Positions 26,247-35,647 of a stretch of 64,000 bases of DNA are shown here, one piece after another. Position numbers and translations under genes: made by a program. How positions within the stretch are numbered: position 1 is the stretch's first letter; each line of letters opens with the position of its first letter. The stretch spans positions 22,790 to 86,789 of the forward strand of contig DATKYR010000112.1 of the NCBI GenBank assembly GCA_035528395.1, read 5' to 3'. This DNA is from NIOZ-UU13 sp035528395. Lineage in GTDB: Bacteria; Planctomycetota; Phycisphaerae; Sedimentisphaerales; Anaerobacaceae. A model generated the notes under the pieces. The model saw only the letters and a program-made list of their open reading frames with translations. It made no database searches and was not told where the DNA came from.

Positions 26247-26878
26247 AGTCTTAACTCCTTTTCAATAGCACGTGTAAAAGAACTCATATTATTTCGAATT
26301 TCCTTTATATTACTGCTTGTGCTCCGACACGTCAAGCCGAGCAGATTCTTTCTTATCGTTGTTATGCTTGGGCTGTTATCCCGGCTATAGAACATAAAAA
26401 TTCCAACGCCCTCAAAGTCAGTAGGGGCGGTTCGCGAACCGCCCATACTCAGCCATACCCAAGCGCTGCAAGGTGTCCCTAAAGGACTGCGCTTGAGGAT
26501 ATGCCAGCCATCAAATTAGACGCGGAAATCCGCCGGGCGGACTTCTCCGCAAGGAGTCCTTATGTCTAACAGGCGTTTTACAGAACAGTAATGAGGAGAA
26601 ATAAAGTTTAAAGAGATACTCCTTGCTTTGACGAAGAAATATTTAAAGAGGCTAAAATTACAGCCTAAAGCGAAGTTGGTCTGGAATTGGTCGACAAGAT
26701 ACACCAAACAGACCCTTCACTTGGCTCAAGGTAAGGATTTTGAGATAATCTCTAAGTACTTGTCACTGCGGGTATTACCGCCAGGGTAGGCCATTTTTGC
26801 TTGGTATTTTCAGTAATCATAGGTCGAAGAATCAGCCAGTTTGAGTAATTTGATTCATTTTTAACCACAGAAATATCT
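26247..26878. other. Spacer with 20-bp palindrome
   Basis: No supported gene in 630 nt. GGGCGGTTCGCGAACCGCCC at 26425-26444 is a perfect palindrome, related to the sequence inside the GAF domain at about 1548-1567. GCAAGGAGTCC and related short inverted segments follow at 26520-26570. Confidence 0.55.
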
Positions 26879-27499
26879 ATGGCAGAAATCAACAATAAAC
26901 AAGTTCCTATTACGCTGATACCGCTGGAATATATCAACGTTCTATTCCGGTATCTCTCACAAACGGTTTCGTTACCCGGAGACGTGATCGAAATCGGTGT
27001 CTATAAAGGTGGTTCTTTGTACAGAATGGCGAAGTATATCCAACAGCACCACAGCAAGGATTTTAAGGGGAAGAAGGTCATAGGAATTGATACTTTTGAG
27101 GGACATCCATATCACAACCCGGAAGTCGATCCGTCCCATCATTTTACCGGTAGGTTCAGCGACGCATCTTTTGAGGAAGTAATCGAAGCACTTGCGCCCC
27201 TTCGATTCGTCAAGGTGCTTAAGGGCGAGTGCATGGAGGTATTCACAAAACTGCCTGCTGACCAGCAGTTTTGTTTTGCCCATATAGATGCTGATATCGC
27301 ACAAAGCGCCGTCGCTTCGATAATGCACATCTTCCCCCGGTTATCTCCTGGGGGCGTGATAGTATTTGACGAATATCAAGGGTATGGTCAAGAAGCTTTC
27401 ATCAACGAATATTTTGCCGACAAAGAGGTCCGACTGTTACCACGCACCGGGTTGCCAAGCGGGAAAGACTATGGCTTAATCGTTTTGAAAGAATGGTAA
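26879..27499 (+). CDS. TylF/macrocin-O-methyltransferase-like SAM-dependent methyltransferase
   Basis: 206 residues. The SAM-binding motif I is GDVIEIGVYKGGSLYRMA (about 38-55). The motif II acid follows in VIGIDTFEGHPYHNP (about 70-84). FAHIDADIAQSA (about 139-150) and PGGVIVFDEYQGYGQE (about 161-176) match the metal-site strands of TylF enzymes, which methylate sugar hydroxyls in antibiotics and O-antigens. No sugar-pathway genes are adjacent, so the substrate is unknown. No clear ribosome binding site is present before the ATG. Confidence 0.85.
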   Translation: MAEINNKQVPITLIPLEYINVLFRYLSQTVSLPGDVIEIGVYKGGSLYRMAKYIQQHHSKDFKGKKVIGIDTFEGHPYHNPEVDPSHHFTGRFSDASFEEVIEALAPLRFVKVLKGECMEVFTKLPADQQFCFAHIDADIAQSAVASIMHIFPRLSPGGVIVFDEYQGYGQEAFINEYFADKEVRLLPRTGLPSGKDYGLIVLKEW

Positions 27500-27667
27500 A
27501 GTCCACCAGCGTTTTCCTCGTGCCGGTGTAATGTTGGGGCTGTGATGGTGTTATTTTTGGGGTCTGAGCTCAGCGGCCTTACGGAGCTTGTCGGTCATGT
27601 TGGTTTTTCCCAGGTAAAGTTTGGGCCGGTTCGGCCGAAATGTCCGCCATAAAATGAAAGTTTTAGG

Positions 27668-27817
27668 CATAAAGAATTCTGCTTGCCCTATGACCGCCAA
27701 ATTCATGCTGCTCTCCACGAGTTGGGCTTTAAAATAACCTACCACACTCGCGATGGTACATTCGGAATCGAGGAGATGATTGTTGCCAATGGGTGTGATG
27801 CATCCGAGTCTTTATAA
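27668..27817 (+). pseudogene. Remnant of a uroporphyrinogen-decarboxylase-like gene
   Basis: The frame from 27668 reads HKEFCLPYDRQIHAALHELG, then FKITYHTRDGT and GIEEMIVANGCDASESL before TAA. The Y-P-Y-x(5)-H-A-A-L-H-E-x-G...Y-H-T-C-G-G-T order is typical of URO-D-family corrinoid methyltransferase-like proteins; here Cys-Gly is changed to Arg-Asp. Upstream and downstream domains are gone. Confidence 0.5.
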
Positions 27818-27890
27818 TGAATCAGCACTCTGTTCTGTGTTCCCGGGAATAAGGATTACTCCCCATCCCCGCACTAAAGCCCAGTAGCAT

Positions 27891-28016
27891 AATACCAATT
27901 ACAGTTAAAAATTGCCGAAAGAATTGAACATAATACTAATTGAAAGGCGCTGGATTCCTGCTTGCGCAGGAATGACAAGAATAGGTAATCGGCAATCAAT
28001 AAATAGAATTGGTATT
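27891..28016. mobile_element. Small inverted-repeat element
   Basis: AATACCAATT (27891-27900) and AATTGGTATT (28007-28016) are perfect inverted ends of a 126-bp block whose centre holds GGATTCCTGCTTGCGCAGGAAT. Its right end overlaps the stop codon of the S2P protease gene. MITE-like, but only one copy is in the window. Confidence 0.5.
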
Positions 28017-28668
28017 ATTTTTTATGTTCACTGTTTGTTTTTGTCTGCTCAATTGTCAGCGCAGGCAGGGGCAGTCCAAGCAAGGCATAAAATAGTCCAA
28101 CCACGGGCAAAATAATAATATCAAAGCCTCCGAGCAGCAGAAATGCTATCAGTATCAGCATTCCAAATCGGGTAAAGTTTCTGTATGCGTTAATAGCCTC
28201 CGGAGATTTAAGCCTGGCATAAACCATCTTTGAGCCATCCAGGGGTGGTATGGGGATGAGGTTAAATACAGCCAGGATAATATTAAACAATATAGCCAGC
28301 AGTACAAAATTACCAAGGAGCGATGCCGCTTCCAGGCTGAACATTCGGAAAAGCACAGCCAAAATAAGTGCCAGCAGTATATTGGAAAGAGGGCCCGCGG
28401 CTGCAACCGCAAAGATTTGCCTTTTAGTCAGGATTGTAAAGTTAACAGGTATGGGTTTTGCCCAGCCGAAATGCACCAGAAGCGGTAGAATTATTGTGCC
28501 AAAGAGACTAATATGCGCCAAGGGATTCAGGGTCAACCGTCCCATTCTTTTTGCTGTGTCATCGCCATATCTGTACGCCATCCAGGCATGGGCGTATTCG
28601 TGAATAGTCAATGACACAAGAAAAATAGGAAGTACAAATATAAATGTTGAAACTCGACTACTTAACAT
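28015..28668 (-). CDS. Site-2 protease family (M50B) membrane metalloprotease
   Basis: 217 residues, the normal size for the stand-alone S2P group. HEYAH at 23-27 supplies the zinc ligands and catalytic Glu. NPLAH (about 47-51) and FNLIPIPPLDG (about 137-147) complete the active site. About five membrane segments are visible. The family cleaves membrane-spanning substrates within the bilayer; targets of this small form are not known. No good ribosome binding site is evident at the ATG. The stop codon lies inside a small inverted-repeat element. Confidence 0.9.
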   Translation of the reverse strand: MLSSRVSTFIFVLPIFLVSLTIHEYAHAWMAYRYGDDTAKRMGRLTLNPLAHISLFGTIILPLLVHFGWAKPIPVNFTILTKRQIFAVAAAGPLSNILLALILAVLFRMFSLEAASLLGNFVLLAILFNIILAVFNLIPIPPLDGSKMVYARLKSPEAINAYRNFTRFGMLILIAFLLLGGFDIIILPVVGLFYALLGLPLPALTIEQTKTNSEHKK

Positions 28669-28949
28669 AATATCTGTTCACCACAAAAAGAAGATAATAA
28701 TTGTTATCATACACAAGAAGTTACGAAATAGTCAAATTATTTGCCTTCCCGACAAGTTCAATACATCCGACCGGGAATCAGAGGTGCGGCCAGATTTTCC
28801 GGCACATCTTCGGATGTCTTTTGAAGTACTAATATAGCTTCATGGTTGCTTTTATTGGGCAAATCTGGTACTAAAAAGGGACGTGAAATTTTGGAGAATA
28901 CTAAGACTGTTGGATTAAAATCCTCATTGGTTGAACTCAGGAGGTTATT
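28669..28949. other. Spacer between divergent genes
   Basis: AT-rich; no gene. AGGAGG at 28939-28944 is the ribosome binding site of the next gene. Confidence 0.4.
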
Positions 28950-30485
28950 ATGTGTGATTGCTGTATGAACAGGAGAGAGTTTGTCGGATTAATTACGGCA
29001 AGTATTGCCGGTGGAGTACTTGGCCTTGGCACTTCGTCTTTTGCCAACAGAACAATAGAAGAATGGAACCCAAATAAACCATTTATCGTCACAGGGAAAA
29101 AAATAAAAGTCCAGCCTGTTCTTATGTACAGGACGTCCGTACGAAGGGAACAAACCTCCTGGAAATCATGGGGAGGGGTACAAACCGAGCAGGCTGCATC
29201 AGAAGAAACACAGAGAATATCAAAAGAGCTGAATTCGTTATCCACCAGGGCTGATTTCCCCCTCGAAATATTGCCTGTGGTTAAGGTCAAGTCCACCGAA
29301 GAGGCATTACAGGTCCACAAAAACGATTACGATGTAATCATTGTCTATCCGGCCACCGGTTCGGGTGACATGCTCAGGGCATGTTTTGCCAGGGAAAAAG
29401 ACAAAGATACCCTAATATTTGTCAGGCATAGTTCCGGCCCGACTTATTACTGGTATGAGGCACTTAGCGTCAGATATCTAAAAACAGATGAAAACGAAGC
29501 ATCGCAAAACAGCCGCCTCAATCACGGGGGCGTGTATATCTATGATGTCGTTGTTGATGATTATCAGGAACTCCTGTGGAGGCTGCGGGCGCTTTACGGG
29601 CTAACGAATTTTATAGGGACGCGGATAGTCACTCTTGGCGGTGCATGGGGCAAGTATTCCCCGGAGGCCCCCGACGTGGCCCGGGAAAAATACAAAATCG
29701 AAATCATAGAAGTCAGTTACGACGATTTGGCCCCACGTATTAGAAGCGCCAAAGCAAACAGCAGTCTAATTTCAAAAGCAGAACAATGGACTGAAAAATA
29801 CCTTTCGCTGCCCGACACCGCTCTTATGACCGAGAAGAAGTTTGTGGTCAACTCTTTTCTGCTACATAGTGTCTTCAGAGACTTAATGCGAGAATATGAC
29901 GCACCGGCATTCACAATCAGGGCCTGCATGGCCACTATCATGCCAATGGCTGAGACGACCGCCTGTTTGACCCTAAGCCTGCTCAATGATGAGGGAGTGA
30001 TTGCCTTCTGCGAATCGGATTTTGTTATTATACCCTCGGGGATATTACTGCATTATATATCGGGCAAGCCGGTGTTTCTGCACAACTCGACGTTTCCACA
30101 TAACGCGGTAGTGACCTGTGCACATTGCACTGCTCCCCGCCGGATGGACGGGACGCACTATGAACCGGCAAAAATCATGACACACTATGAATCCGAGTAT
30201 GGTGCGGCACCGAAAGTGGAAATACCAAAAGGACAGGAGGTGACATTCATTGACCCCGAATACAGTACAGGCCGGTGGGTCGGATTCAAGGGAATTGTTA
30301 AAGGTAATCCGTTTTTGGAAATATGCCGTTCCCAGCAGGATGTCGAAATTCAGGGGGACTGGAGGAAATTGCTCAAAGAAGTTCGGGATTCTCACTGGAT
30401 GATGGCTTATGGTAACTATCTCAAAGAGGTCGGATACGCAGCGCGAAAAATCGGGATCAAATGGATAGATATTTCAGAAACATAG
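28950..30485 (+). CDS. Tat-exported sugar-isomerase-like protein (FucI/AraA-like fold)
   Basis: 511 residues. AGGAGG sits five bases before the ATG. The start CDCCMNRREFVG contains a twin-arginine signal with a hydrophobic core to about 32. The mature part follows the layout of L-fucose/L-arabinose isomerase relatives: an N-terminal Rossmann-like part (PVLMYRTSVRRE, VIIVYPATGSGD), then a central region ending TIRACMATIMP and a C-terminal HNAVVTCAHCTAPRRMDG. Export of such a protein is unusual for a true isomerase, so it may be a sugar-binding or modified relative. Catalytic Glu residues cannot be confirmed. Confidence 0.7.
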   Translation: MCDCCMNRREFVGLITASIAGGVLGLGTSSFANRTIEEWNPNKPFIVTGKKIKVQPVLMYRTSVRREQTSWKSWGGVQTEQAASEETQRISKELNSLSTRADFPLEILPVVKVKSTEEALQVHKNDYDVIIVYPATGSGDMLRACFAREKDKDTLIFVRHSSGPTYYWYEALSVRYLKTDENEASQNSRLNHGGVYIYDVVVDDYQELLWRLRALYGLTNFIGTRIVTLGGAWGKYSPEAPDVAREKYKIEIIEVSYDDLAPRIRSAKANSSLISKAEQWTEKYLSLPDTALMTEKKFVVNSFLLHSVFRDLMREYDAPAFTIRACMATIMPMAETTACLTLSLLNDEGVIAFCESDFVIIPSGILLHYISGKPVFLHNSTFPHNAVVTCAHCTAPRRMDGTHYEPAKIMTHYESEYGAAPKVEIPKGQEVTFIDPEYSTGRWVGFKGIVKGNPFLEICRSQQDVEIQGDWRKLLKEVRDSHWMMAYGNYLKEVGYAARKIGIKWIDISET

Positions 30486-30488
30486 TAA

Positions 30489-30637
30489 TAGCCTATCTGA
30501 ATAACTATTCGCTCTCGCCTGTCATTCTGAACGGAGCGTAGCGAAGTGAATCCCGATACATCGGGACTCTTCATTGGCCAGATTCTTCGGCTTCGCCTCA
30601 GAATGACAAAGAATGAAGGATTATTCGGATAGGCTCT
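30489..30637. mobile_element. MITE-like element, family B ends with different core
   Basis: The left end AGCCTATCTGAATAA and right end TTATTCGGATAGGCTCT match the family-B termini. The core is a TGTCATTCTGAACG...CAGAATGACA inverted block containing CCCGATACATCGGG. It starts immediately after the stop codon of the isomerase-like gene. Confidence 0.6.
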
Positions 30638-30719
30638 AAACGTGAAATTCTTCGAGATTCATAATTGTCAATATTCGTATGAAAAATAAAGTAGTACTCT
30701 GTAACATGTAATTTACATA

Positions 30720-30798
30720 GTTGTCATTGCGAGGCCTGCTTTGCAGGCCGCGGCAATCTCATCCGTTATGCCTTAGATCGCTTCGCTTGCAATGACAC
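30720..30798. repeat. Short inverted repeat, TTGTCATTGCGAG type
   Basis: TGTCATTGCGAG (from about 30722) is mirrored by GCTTGCAATGACA (to about 30797). The centre contains GGCCTGCTTTGCAGGCC. It lies directly upstream of the NhaC gene. Confidence 0.55.
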
Positions 30799-30823
30799 TC
30801 ATCATTTGAGTTGTTGCAGGGTA

Positions 30824-32593
30824 ATGAGTTTATTATCTTTAACGCCAGTAAAGAATAGCTATCAATTGAAATCAAAAACGTTCACAAGAAGTGTGACGGC
30901 GGTTATTATCTTTGTGGTTATATGTGCCTTGACCGCTTACTTTGCACCGGTTGGCGACCAGGATTCACAAACAGGCATACGGTGGTATAGCATTGTTCCC
31001 CCTGTACTGGCGATTTTGCTGGCATTTTTGACACGCCATGTCCTGCTCAGTTTGGGAATTGCTATTATGGCAGGCGGTCTGCTCACTCAGGTTCCACATG
31101 CCCCATTGAGCGCTGCCGCCTGGTTCGATGGTCTCAAGACGGCCGGCAGTCTTGTCGTAAAAACTGTATGGCTATACACCGAAAAGGGCGAAATAAACTC
31201 GAACCTCCTGATACTTGCATTTATCCCGCCCATCTTCGTGATGATAGAGGTCGTCATCGCATCCGGAGGTTTTAGAGGAATCATCCTCTGGCTCTTGAAG
31301 TGGGTAAAGGGCAGAAAGTCCGCACAGCTTGCTACCGGCCTGATGGGCGTGCTGTGCTTCATCGACGACTACACCAACGCCATAATTGTCGGCTCGATGA
31401 TGCAGCCCATCACCGACCGCTTCCGCGTCAGCAGGGAAAAACTTGCCTTTCTTGTCGATGCCACGAGCGCACCTGTCGCAGGACTTGCAGTCATTAGCAC
31501 CTGGATTGCCTATGAAGTGGGCATTCTCGGTCAAATCTCAGACAAGCTCGGCATTGATAAGAGCGGATATTCATTGTTCTTTGATGCACTGATTTTTCGC
31601 TTCTACTGTTTGTTGATGATTGCTTTTGTCTTTTTGCATATCATTATAGGCCGGGACTTCGGCCCGATGAAAACTGCGGAAGATTCGGCTAAGGCAAAAG
31701 GTCACGATGAAAAAGCCCAAGCCAACCCATCCCAAAACACTTCTGATTCGAGTCCACCTGACATCGCTCAGCAATCCTCTCGGGCTATCAATGCCCTTGT
31801 GCCACTGGGTGGACTTATTTTGTTTCATATCACCGGGCTTTGGCTCGATGGCGGCGGACCGGCCAGACTCAGGGAAGGTGGTTCGCTCTTTAGCTTGCTT
31901 TACTGGCGCGACGTTATTAGTGCCGCCGAGAACACCCACCTGATTCTCGACTACGCAGCATTATTCGGCCTGGCACTGGCTTTGCTCTTCTCGCAGCTCT
32001 TCGGGACACTACGTATGCCTGTCATAATTAATTGTTTCAAGCGGGGCATTAGGCGGGCCATGATTCCCTTTGTAATATTGATTCTCGCCTGGTCGCTTAA
32101 GAGCTGCTGTGACAGTTTGAAGACCGGAGAGTTTATAACAACAATACTGGCAGGTAGAGTATCACCTCATTGGTTTCCGCCGGCAGTTTTCCTTGTTGCC
32201 TCCGTGACCTCATTCGCCACAGGCACAAGCTACGGAACGATGGCCATCCTCATCCCCACTGCCATTCCAGTCGCCTTTGCACTTGACGGGAACAGCTACG
32301 GCCTGACCACAATGATAAGCGTCGGCGCAGTCCTCGACGGCGCAATCTTCGGCGACCACTGCTCGCCCATCTCCGACACTACAATTATGAGCTCTATCGC
32401 CAGCTCCTGCGACCTCATGCATCACGTCCGCACACAACTGCCCTACAGCCTGTTTGTCGCCGGTCTCGCCTTGCTCTTTGCTTACCTTCCCAGCGCTTTT
32501 GGCGTTGCGCCGGGATGGAGCTTTGCCCTGGCGATATTAGTGATGGGCTGCTTTTTTGTTATCCTGTCTCGCAAACAGGCACATTCGCGCTAA
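30824..32593 (+). CDS. NhaC-family Na+/H+ antiporter
   Basis: 589 residues from the ATG at 30824; an in-frame TTG at 30806 is an alternative and neither has a strong ribosome binding site. About twelve membrane segments are visible. Conserved blocks include FIDDYTNAIIVGSMMQPITDR (two Asp in a membrane segment, about 184-204) and TSYGTMAILIPTAIP with GAILDGAIFGDHCSPIS-type motif GAVLDGAIFGDHCSP (about 508-522), the hallmark of NhaC/ArsB-like antiporters. A hydrophilic loop (about 285-320) is rich in Lys, Ser and Pro. Exchanges sodium and protons, or possibly small organic acids, across the inner membrane. Confidence 0.9.
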   Translation: MSLLSLTPVKNSYQLKSKTFTRSVTAVIIFVVICALTAYFAPVGDQDSQTGIRWYSIVPPVLAILLAFLTRHVLLSLGIAIMAGGLLTQVPHAPLSAAAWFDGLKTAGSLVVKTVWLYTEKGEINSNLLILAFIPPIFVMIEVVIASGGFRGIILWLLKWVKGRKSAQLATGLMGVLCFIDDYTNAIIVGSMMQPITDRFRVSREKLAFLVDATSAPVAGLAVISTWIAYEVGILGQISDKLGIDKSGYSLFFDALIFRFYCLLMIAFVFLHIIIGRDFGPMKTAEDSAKAKGHDEKAQANPSQNTSDSSPPDIAQQSSRAINALVPLGGLILFHITGLWLDGGGPARLREGGSLFSLLYWRDVISAAENTHLILDYAALFGLALALLFSQLFGTLRMPVIINCFKRGIRRAMIPFVILILAWSLKSCCDSLKTGEFITTILAGRVSPHWFPPAVFLVASVTSFATGTSYGTMAILIPTAIPVAFALDGNSYGLTTMISVGAVLDGAIFGDHCSPISDTTIMSSIASSCDLMHHVRTQLPYSLFVAGLALLFAYLPSAFGVAPGWSFALAILVMGCFFVILSRKQAHSR

Positions 32594-32627
32594 GCATAGT
32601 GCAGGAGAGTCACCACAATAGCCGCCT

Positions 32628-35186
32628 TTAGTTCTGGACAGTGGTTTCGTATCGAACACCATCGGGCACCGGCACCGGGACGGCAACAGTGATGCCATGG
32701 TCGCCGGCGGTTTTCCGGGACGAATCGACGGCGATGAAGGCTGTGTAGGCCGACATCAGGCCATACTCAAGGGCTACCTGCTTGATTTCCTGAGGAAGGT
32801 CCGGGCTATTGTCGTAGGTGGCTTGATTAGCTAAGGTTTCTATTTTTTTACGCGCCCATACGCAGGCGATGCCCTGATGAGCCGCGGCGGAATCGTCGAG
32901 GTTGACGGGAATCGCGATTTCCTGTGTCAGGTCGCCGACTTTGCCTGTAACATGAATGGTTGTTTTACTATTGCCTTTGAACCTGCCGGTGATAATTACA
33001 GGCCGACCGACAAAAAGGTCACGAATGTGGTCGGGGTACATATCTGTCACCTGCATATTACCCCAGTCGATTGTTACGTCGGTAAGGGCCGGATGGCTGA
33101 TGCGCTCATAGAACAGGTCAACGACGCCTCCGGCGCTGTCGTCCAGGCCGATATAGGCGACGGCGCCTTTTCCGAGTTTGGCCATCCTGTCGAGCAGGTA
33201 TCGGTTGACGGACGAGCCGACACCGAAACTGAAGATTCGGCTCGCGCCAAGACGCTGATGAATAGCTGCGAGGATTTCTATCTCGTTGCCGATGTAGCCG
33301 TCTGTCATAAAAGAGACCAAACGAAATCTGTGCGGGTCGTGCTTGAAATCCAGAGCGGCCTTTATGCCCTCAATCATCATAGTCCCTCCGCTGCCATGAA
33401 GATTTTCAACATATCCTATAGCTTTGCGAATATTGTCCGGCGTCGCGGGAACAGGGTCGGGCCCGAACTGGGATGCGTTATTTGAGAAGCGAATCACCTG
33501 GAAGGTGTCGTTCGGCTGAAGTTTTCGAAGAGCGCGTGTCACCGCCTGCTTGGCCTTGGCGATTGGTTTGCCGTTCATACTCCCCGAGCAGTCCAGGACG
33601 AATATCATCTCCATCGGGGCACGCTTTAGATACGAAAGGTTCTCCGGCGGATACAGCATCAGCGTGAAGAAACCGCCTCGTTTGTCGTGGTGAGTTACCA
33701 GGGCCGACTTTACAGTTTTGCCTGCGACCTTATAGCGAAGGACAAAGTCCTTGTTGGGGATACTGTCGAGACTGCTGAGCTTGACCGTCAGCTTTTCGGG
33801 TGCGGCAAAGGTCTTGGTGATAACGTGATTAGTACAGGCCACTTCTTCAATGACCACGCCAGCATCAACGTCAACCGTAACGGCGATATCATGGCCGCTT
33901 CGCTCACCGGGTTTTAGGTACTGGACCTCGGTACTCTGTCCGGAGATGCCGTTTTTGCCGCGGGTGACCGCGCCGACGCCGTCGGTATATCCGGGAGGAT
34001 TAAATCTCGGCCCGACGACCATAGGAAATACAAACTCATACCAGCCGTCCACATAGGCTAAGGTGTTGAAATACTTGATATTGACGTCGATGTTTTTTCC
34101 CGGCTCGATGTTGGCGACCTTTTGTGTGAAGATATTTGGCCGCTCCTGTGTAAGAAGTGAAGCGACATACCCCTGTCTCCGGGCTTCCCTGTAGATTTCC
34201 TCTGCCTTTTTACGCTCCCGTATAATGCCGCGGATTCGCCGTTCGCCTATTACCATAATAAATTCATTAATGGCCGCATTCTGCGGCAGTGGAAACACAT
34301 ACACCGCCTCTATCTTCTCATCGTACGGATTATGGAACTGCTGCGTAACATCAACAGTGGCGATATAGCCACTGATTTGACCCTTCACGTCGGTGTGCTT
34401 TAGCGGCAGTGGTATTTCCTTGTCTTCTTTCGGCAGCTTAGCTAACATCGTCCCGCAGCCGGGAGTGTCCTCTCCTGCTGGAACCGCCTGAGTTTCAGCC
34501 CGGGCAATTACCCATATTTCGTCTTCCGTGACACTGAGTAATCCAGCATATATTCGCTCCCCTTCAGAACGCTGAGCCTCTTCCGATAGTCGACCACGTA
34601 AAGCATCGCGTCGTGTAAGTCCCCGAAGAAATTGACGCGGCCGCCCCGCAGACGGTGCAACGCGGGAAGAACTACTGGATCGGCCCATGCCGCCACCGTA
34701 TCGACCCGTAAGGCCGTTAGAACGACTCTCTGGTTTATCGCCCAACACCGGCACCGGACCTCCTACGAATTCATGAAGCCGTGACTCTTCGCTTTTTGAT
34801 TTAAGGTCGCCCAAAATTTCCTGCTGGCTTTTAGAGCTGGTAATATCTTCATTGCGCATCATTGTATCCAGTTCAGGCATTATCGCAGCAGGAGCTGTTT
34901 CTTCCGCTTCCTTTGCTGGCTCCAATTTCGTTCGCAGGTGAACCTCTTCTTTTGCCATCTCCTGTTGTAGCTGAACCATAGTTTGGGGTTCTGGGAACAC
35001 TTGGACTTCGGTATCAGGCTTATCAGTTACTTCGCCGATTGTTATGCCTCCCTCTTCGCTTGGCTTATCTGCTTCTGTTTGTGAGGATACAGTATCACTT
35101 TCTTGTTGGCTGCATCCGAAATAGCCGACCAGGACTATTGCCGTTGCGGCTAAAAGGATTGATGCGATTAGTATTTTCTTTTTCAC
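32628..35186 (-). CDS. VIT- and vWA-domain lipoprotein
   Basis: 852 residues from a GTG start with AAGGAGA upstream. The lipoprotein signal ends YFGC (Cys 25). A long low-complexity Glu/Thr-rich region (30-230) precedes a VIT domain (about 245-395; ISGYIATVDVTQQFHNPYDEKIEAVYVFPLP, given here in part) and a vWA domain (about 526-690) with an intact MIDAS site D532-x-S-x-S and a later TDG motif. VIT-vWA pairs occur in inter-alpha-trypsin-like proteins and bind other proteins through a metal. It is the fourth gene of the sigma-factor operon and starts 2 nt after the cohesin-like gene. Role: surface adhesion or assembly (inference). Confidence 0.9.
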   Translation of the reverse strand: MKKKILIASILLAATAIVLVGYFGCSQQESDTVSSQTEADKPSEEGGITIGEVTDKPDTEVQVFPEPQTMVQLQQEMAKEEVHLRTKLEPAKEAEETAPAAIMPELDTMMRNEDITSSKSQQEILGDLKSKSEESRLHEFVGGPVPVLGDKPESRSNGLTGRYGGGMGRSSSSSRVAPSAGRPRQFLRGLTRRDALRGRLSEEAQRSEGERIYAGLLSVTEDEIWVIARAETQAVPAGEDTPGCGTMLAKLPKEDKEIPLPLKHTDVKGQISGYIATVDVTQQFHNPYDEKIEAVYVFPLPQNAAINEFIMVIGERRIRGIIRERKKAEEIYREARRQGYVASLLTQERPNIFTQKVANIEPGKNIDVNIKYFNTLAYVDGWYEFVFPMVVGPRFNPPGYTDGVGAVTRGKNGISGQSTEVQYLKPGERSGHDIAVTVDVDAGVVIEEVACTNHVITKTFAAPEKLTVKLSSLDSIPNKDFVLRYKVAGKTVKSALVTHHDKRGGFFTLMLYPPENLSYLKRAPMEMIFVLDCSGSMNGKPIAKAKQAVTRALRKLQPNDTFQVIRFSNNASQFGPDPVPATPDNIRKAIGYVENLHGSGGTMMIEGIKAALDFKHDPHRFRLVSFMTDGYIGNEIEILAAIHQRLGASRIFSFGVGSSVNRYLLDRMAKLGKGAVAYIGLDDSAGGVVDLFYERISHPALTDVTIDWGNMQVTDMYPDHIRDLFVGRPVIITGRFKGNSKTTIHVTGKVGDLTQEIAIPVNLDDSAAAHQGIACVWARKKIETLANQATYDNSPDLPQEIKQVALEYGLMSAYTAFIAVDSSRKTAGDHGITVAVPVPVPDGVRYETTVQN

Positions 35187-35188
35187 TT

Positions 35189-35647
35189 TTATTCTCCTTT
35201 TTCGAATGAGATTTTAGCGGGTATTTCTTTCGCATCCACATCGGCGGCGACAGTGAGCTTTAGTTCATAATCAGGCTCGGCCTCGTCGATGATTTGCAGA
35301 TGGATAGTGGCGATTCGGGTACGCCCTGTGGGTAATTCGCGGCCGGTGTTAAATGCGGCGATGATTATACGGTCATTGGCTAAGGCGGCGGGGTCGTAAT
35401 AAGGCGCTTCTTTGAATGCTTTGTGCTGTCCTCCCTCTACGCCGACGATTTTAATTTGTCCGGCCGTAGCCTTAAGCTCGAACTGATAAGCGGCCAACGA
35501 TTTGCTACCGGAATCAAGATAAATATGCAGCGGTGCGAAACGGACTTTTGGCTGAACAGTCGGAATATCCTGCTCTGACTGCTGGGCCAAAACAGGAACG
35601 ATTATGCTTATGCTCATCAGAATAATTGCGGTAATCTCTTTCATCAT
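35189..35647 (-). CDS. Exported cohesin-like beta-sandwich protein
   Basis: 152 residues. The signal peptide ends around residue 22 (VPVLAQQ). The mature part resembles cohesin/carbohydrate-binding-fold domains: PLHIYLDSGSKSLAAYQFEL, IKIVGVEGG, PYYDPAALANDRIIIAAFNT, GRTRIATIHLQI and YELKLTVAADVDAKEI in order. The YQFEL...IAAFN...RIATIHL pattern is how single cohesin-type domains appear in this phylum. Its ATG overlaps the stop of the dockerin-bearing gene (ATGA), so the two are translated together, consistent with partner proteins. Family call is by pattern only. Confidence 0.6.
   Translation of the reverse strand: MMKEITAIILMSISIIVPVLAQQSEQDIPTVQPKVRFAPLHIYLDSGSKSLAAYQFELKATAGQIKIVGVEGGQHKAFKEAPYYDPAALANDRIIIAAFNTGRELPTGRTRIATIHLQIIDEAEPDYELKLTVAADVDAKEIPAKISFEKGE

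Noticed and set aside
27551..27745. 64-codon minus-strand frame
   Set aside because: Overlaps the URO-D-like remnant on the other strand, and nothing supports it as coding.
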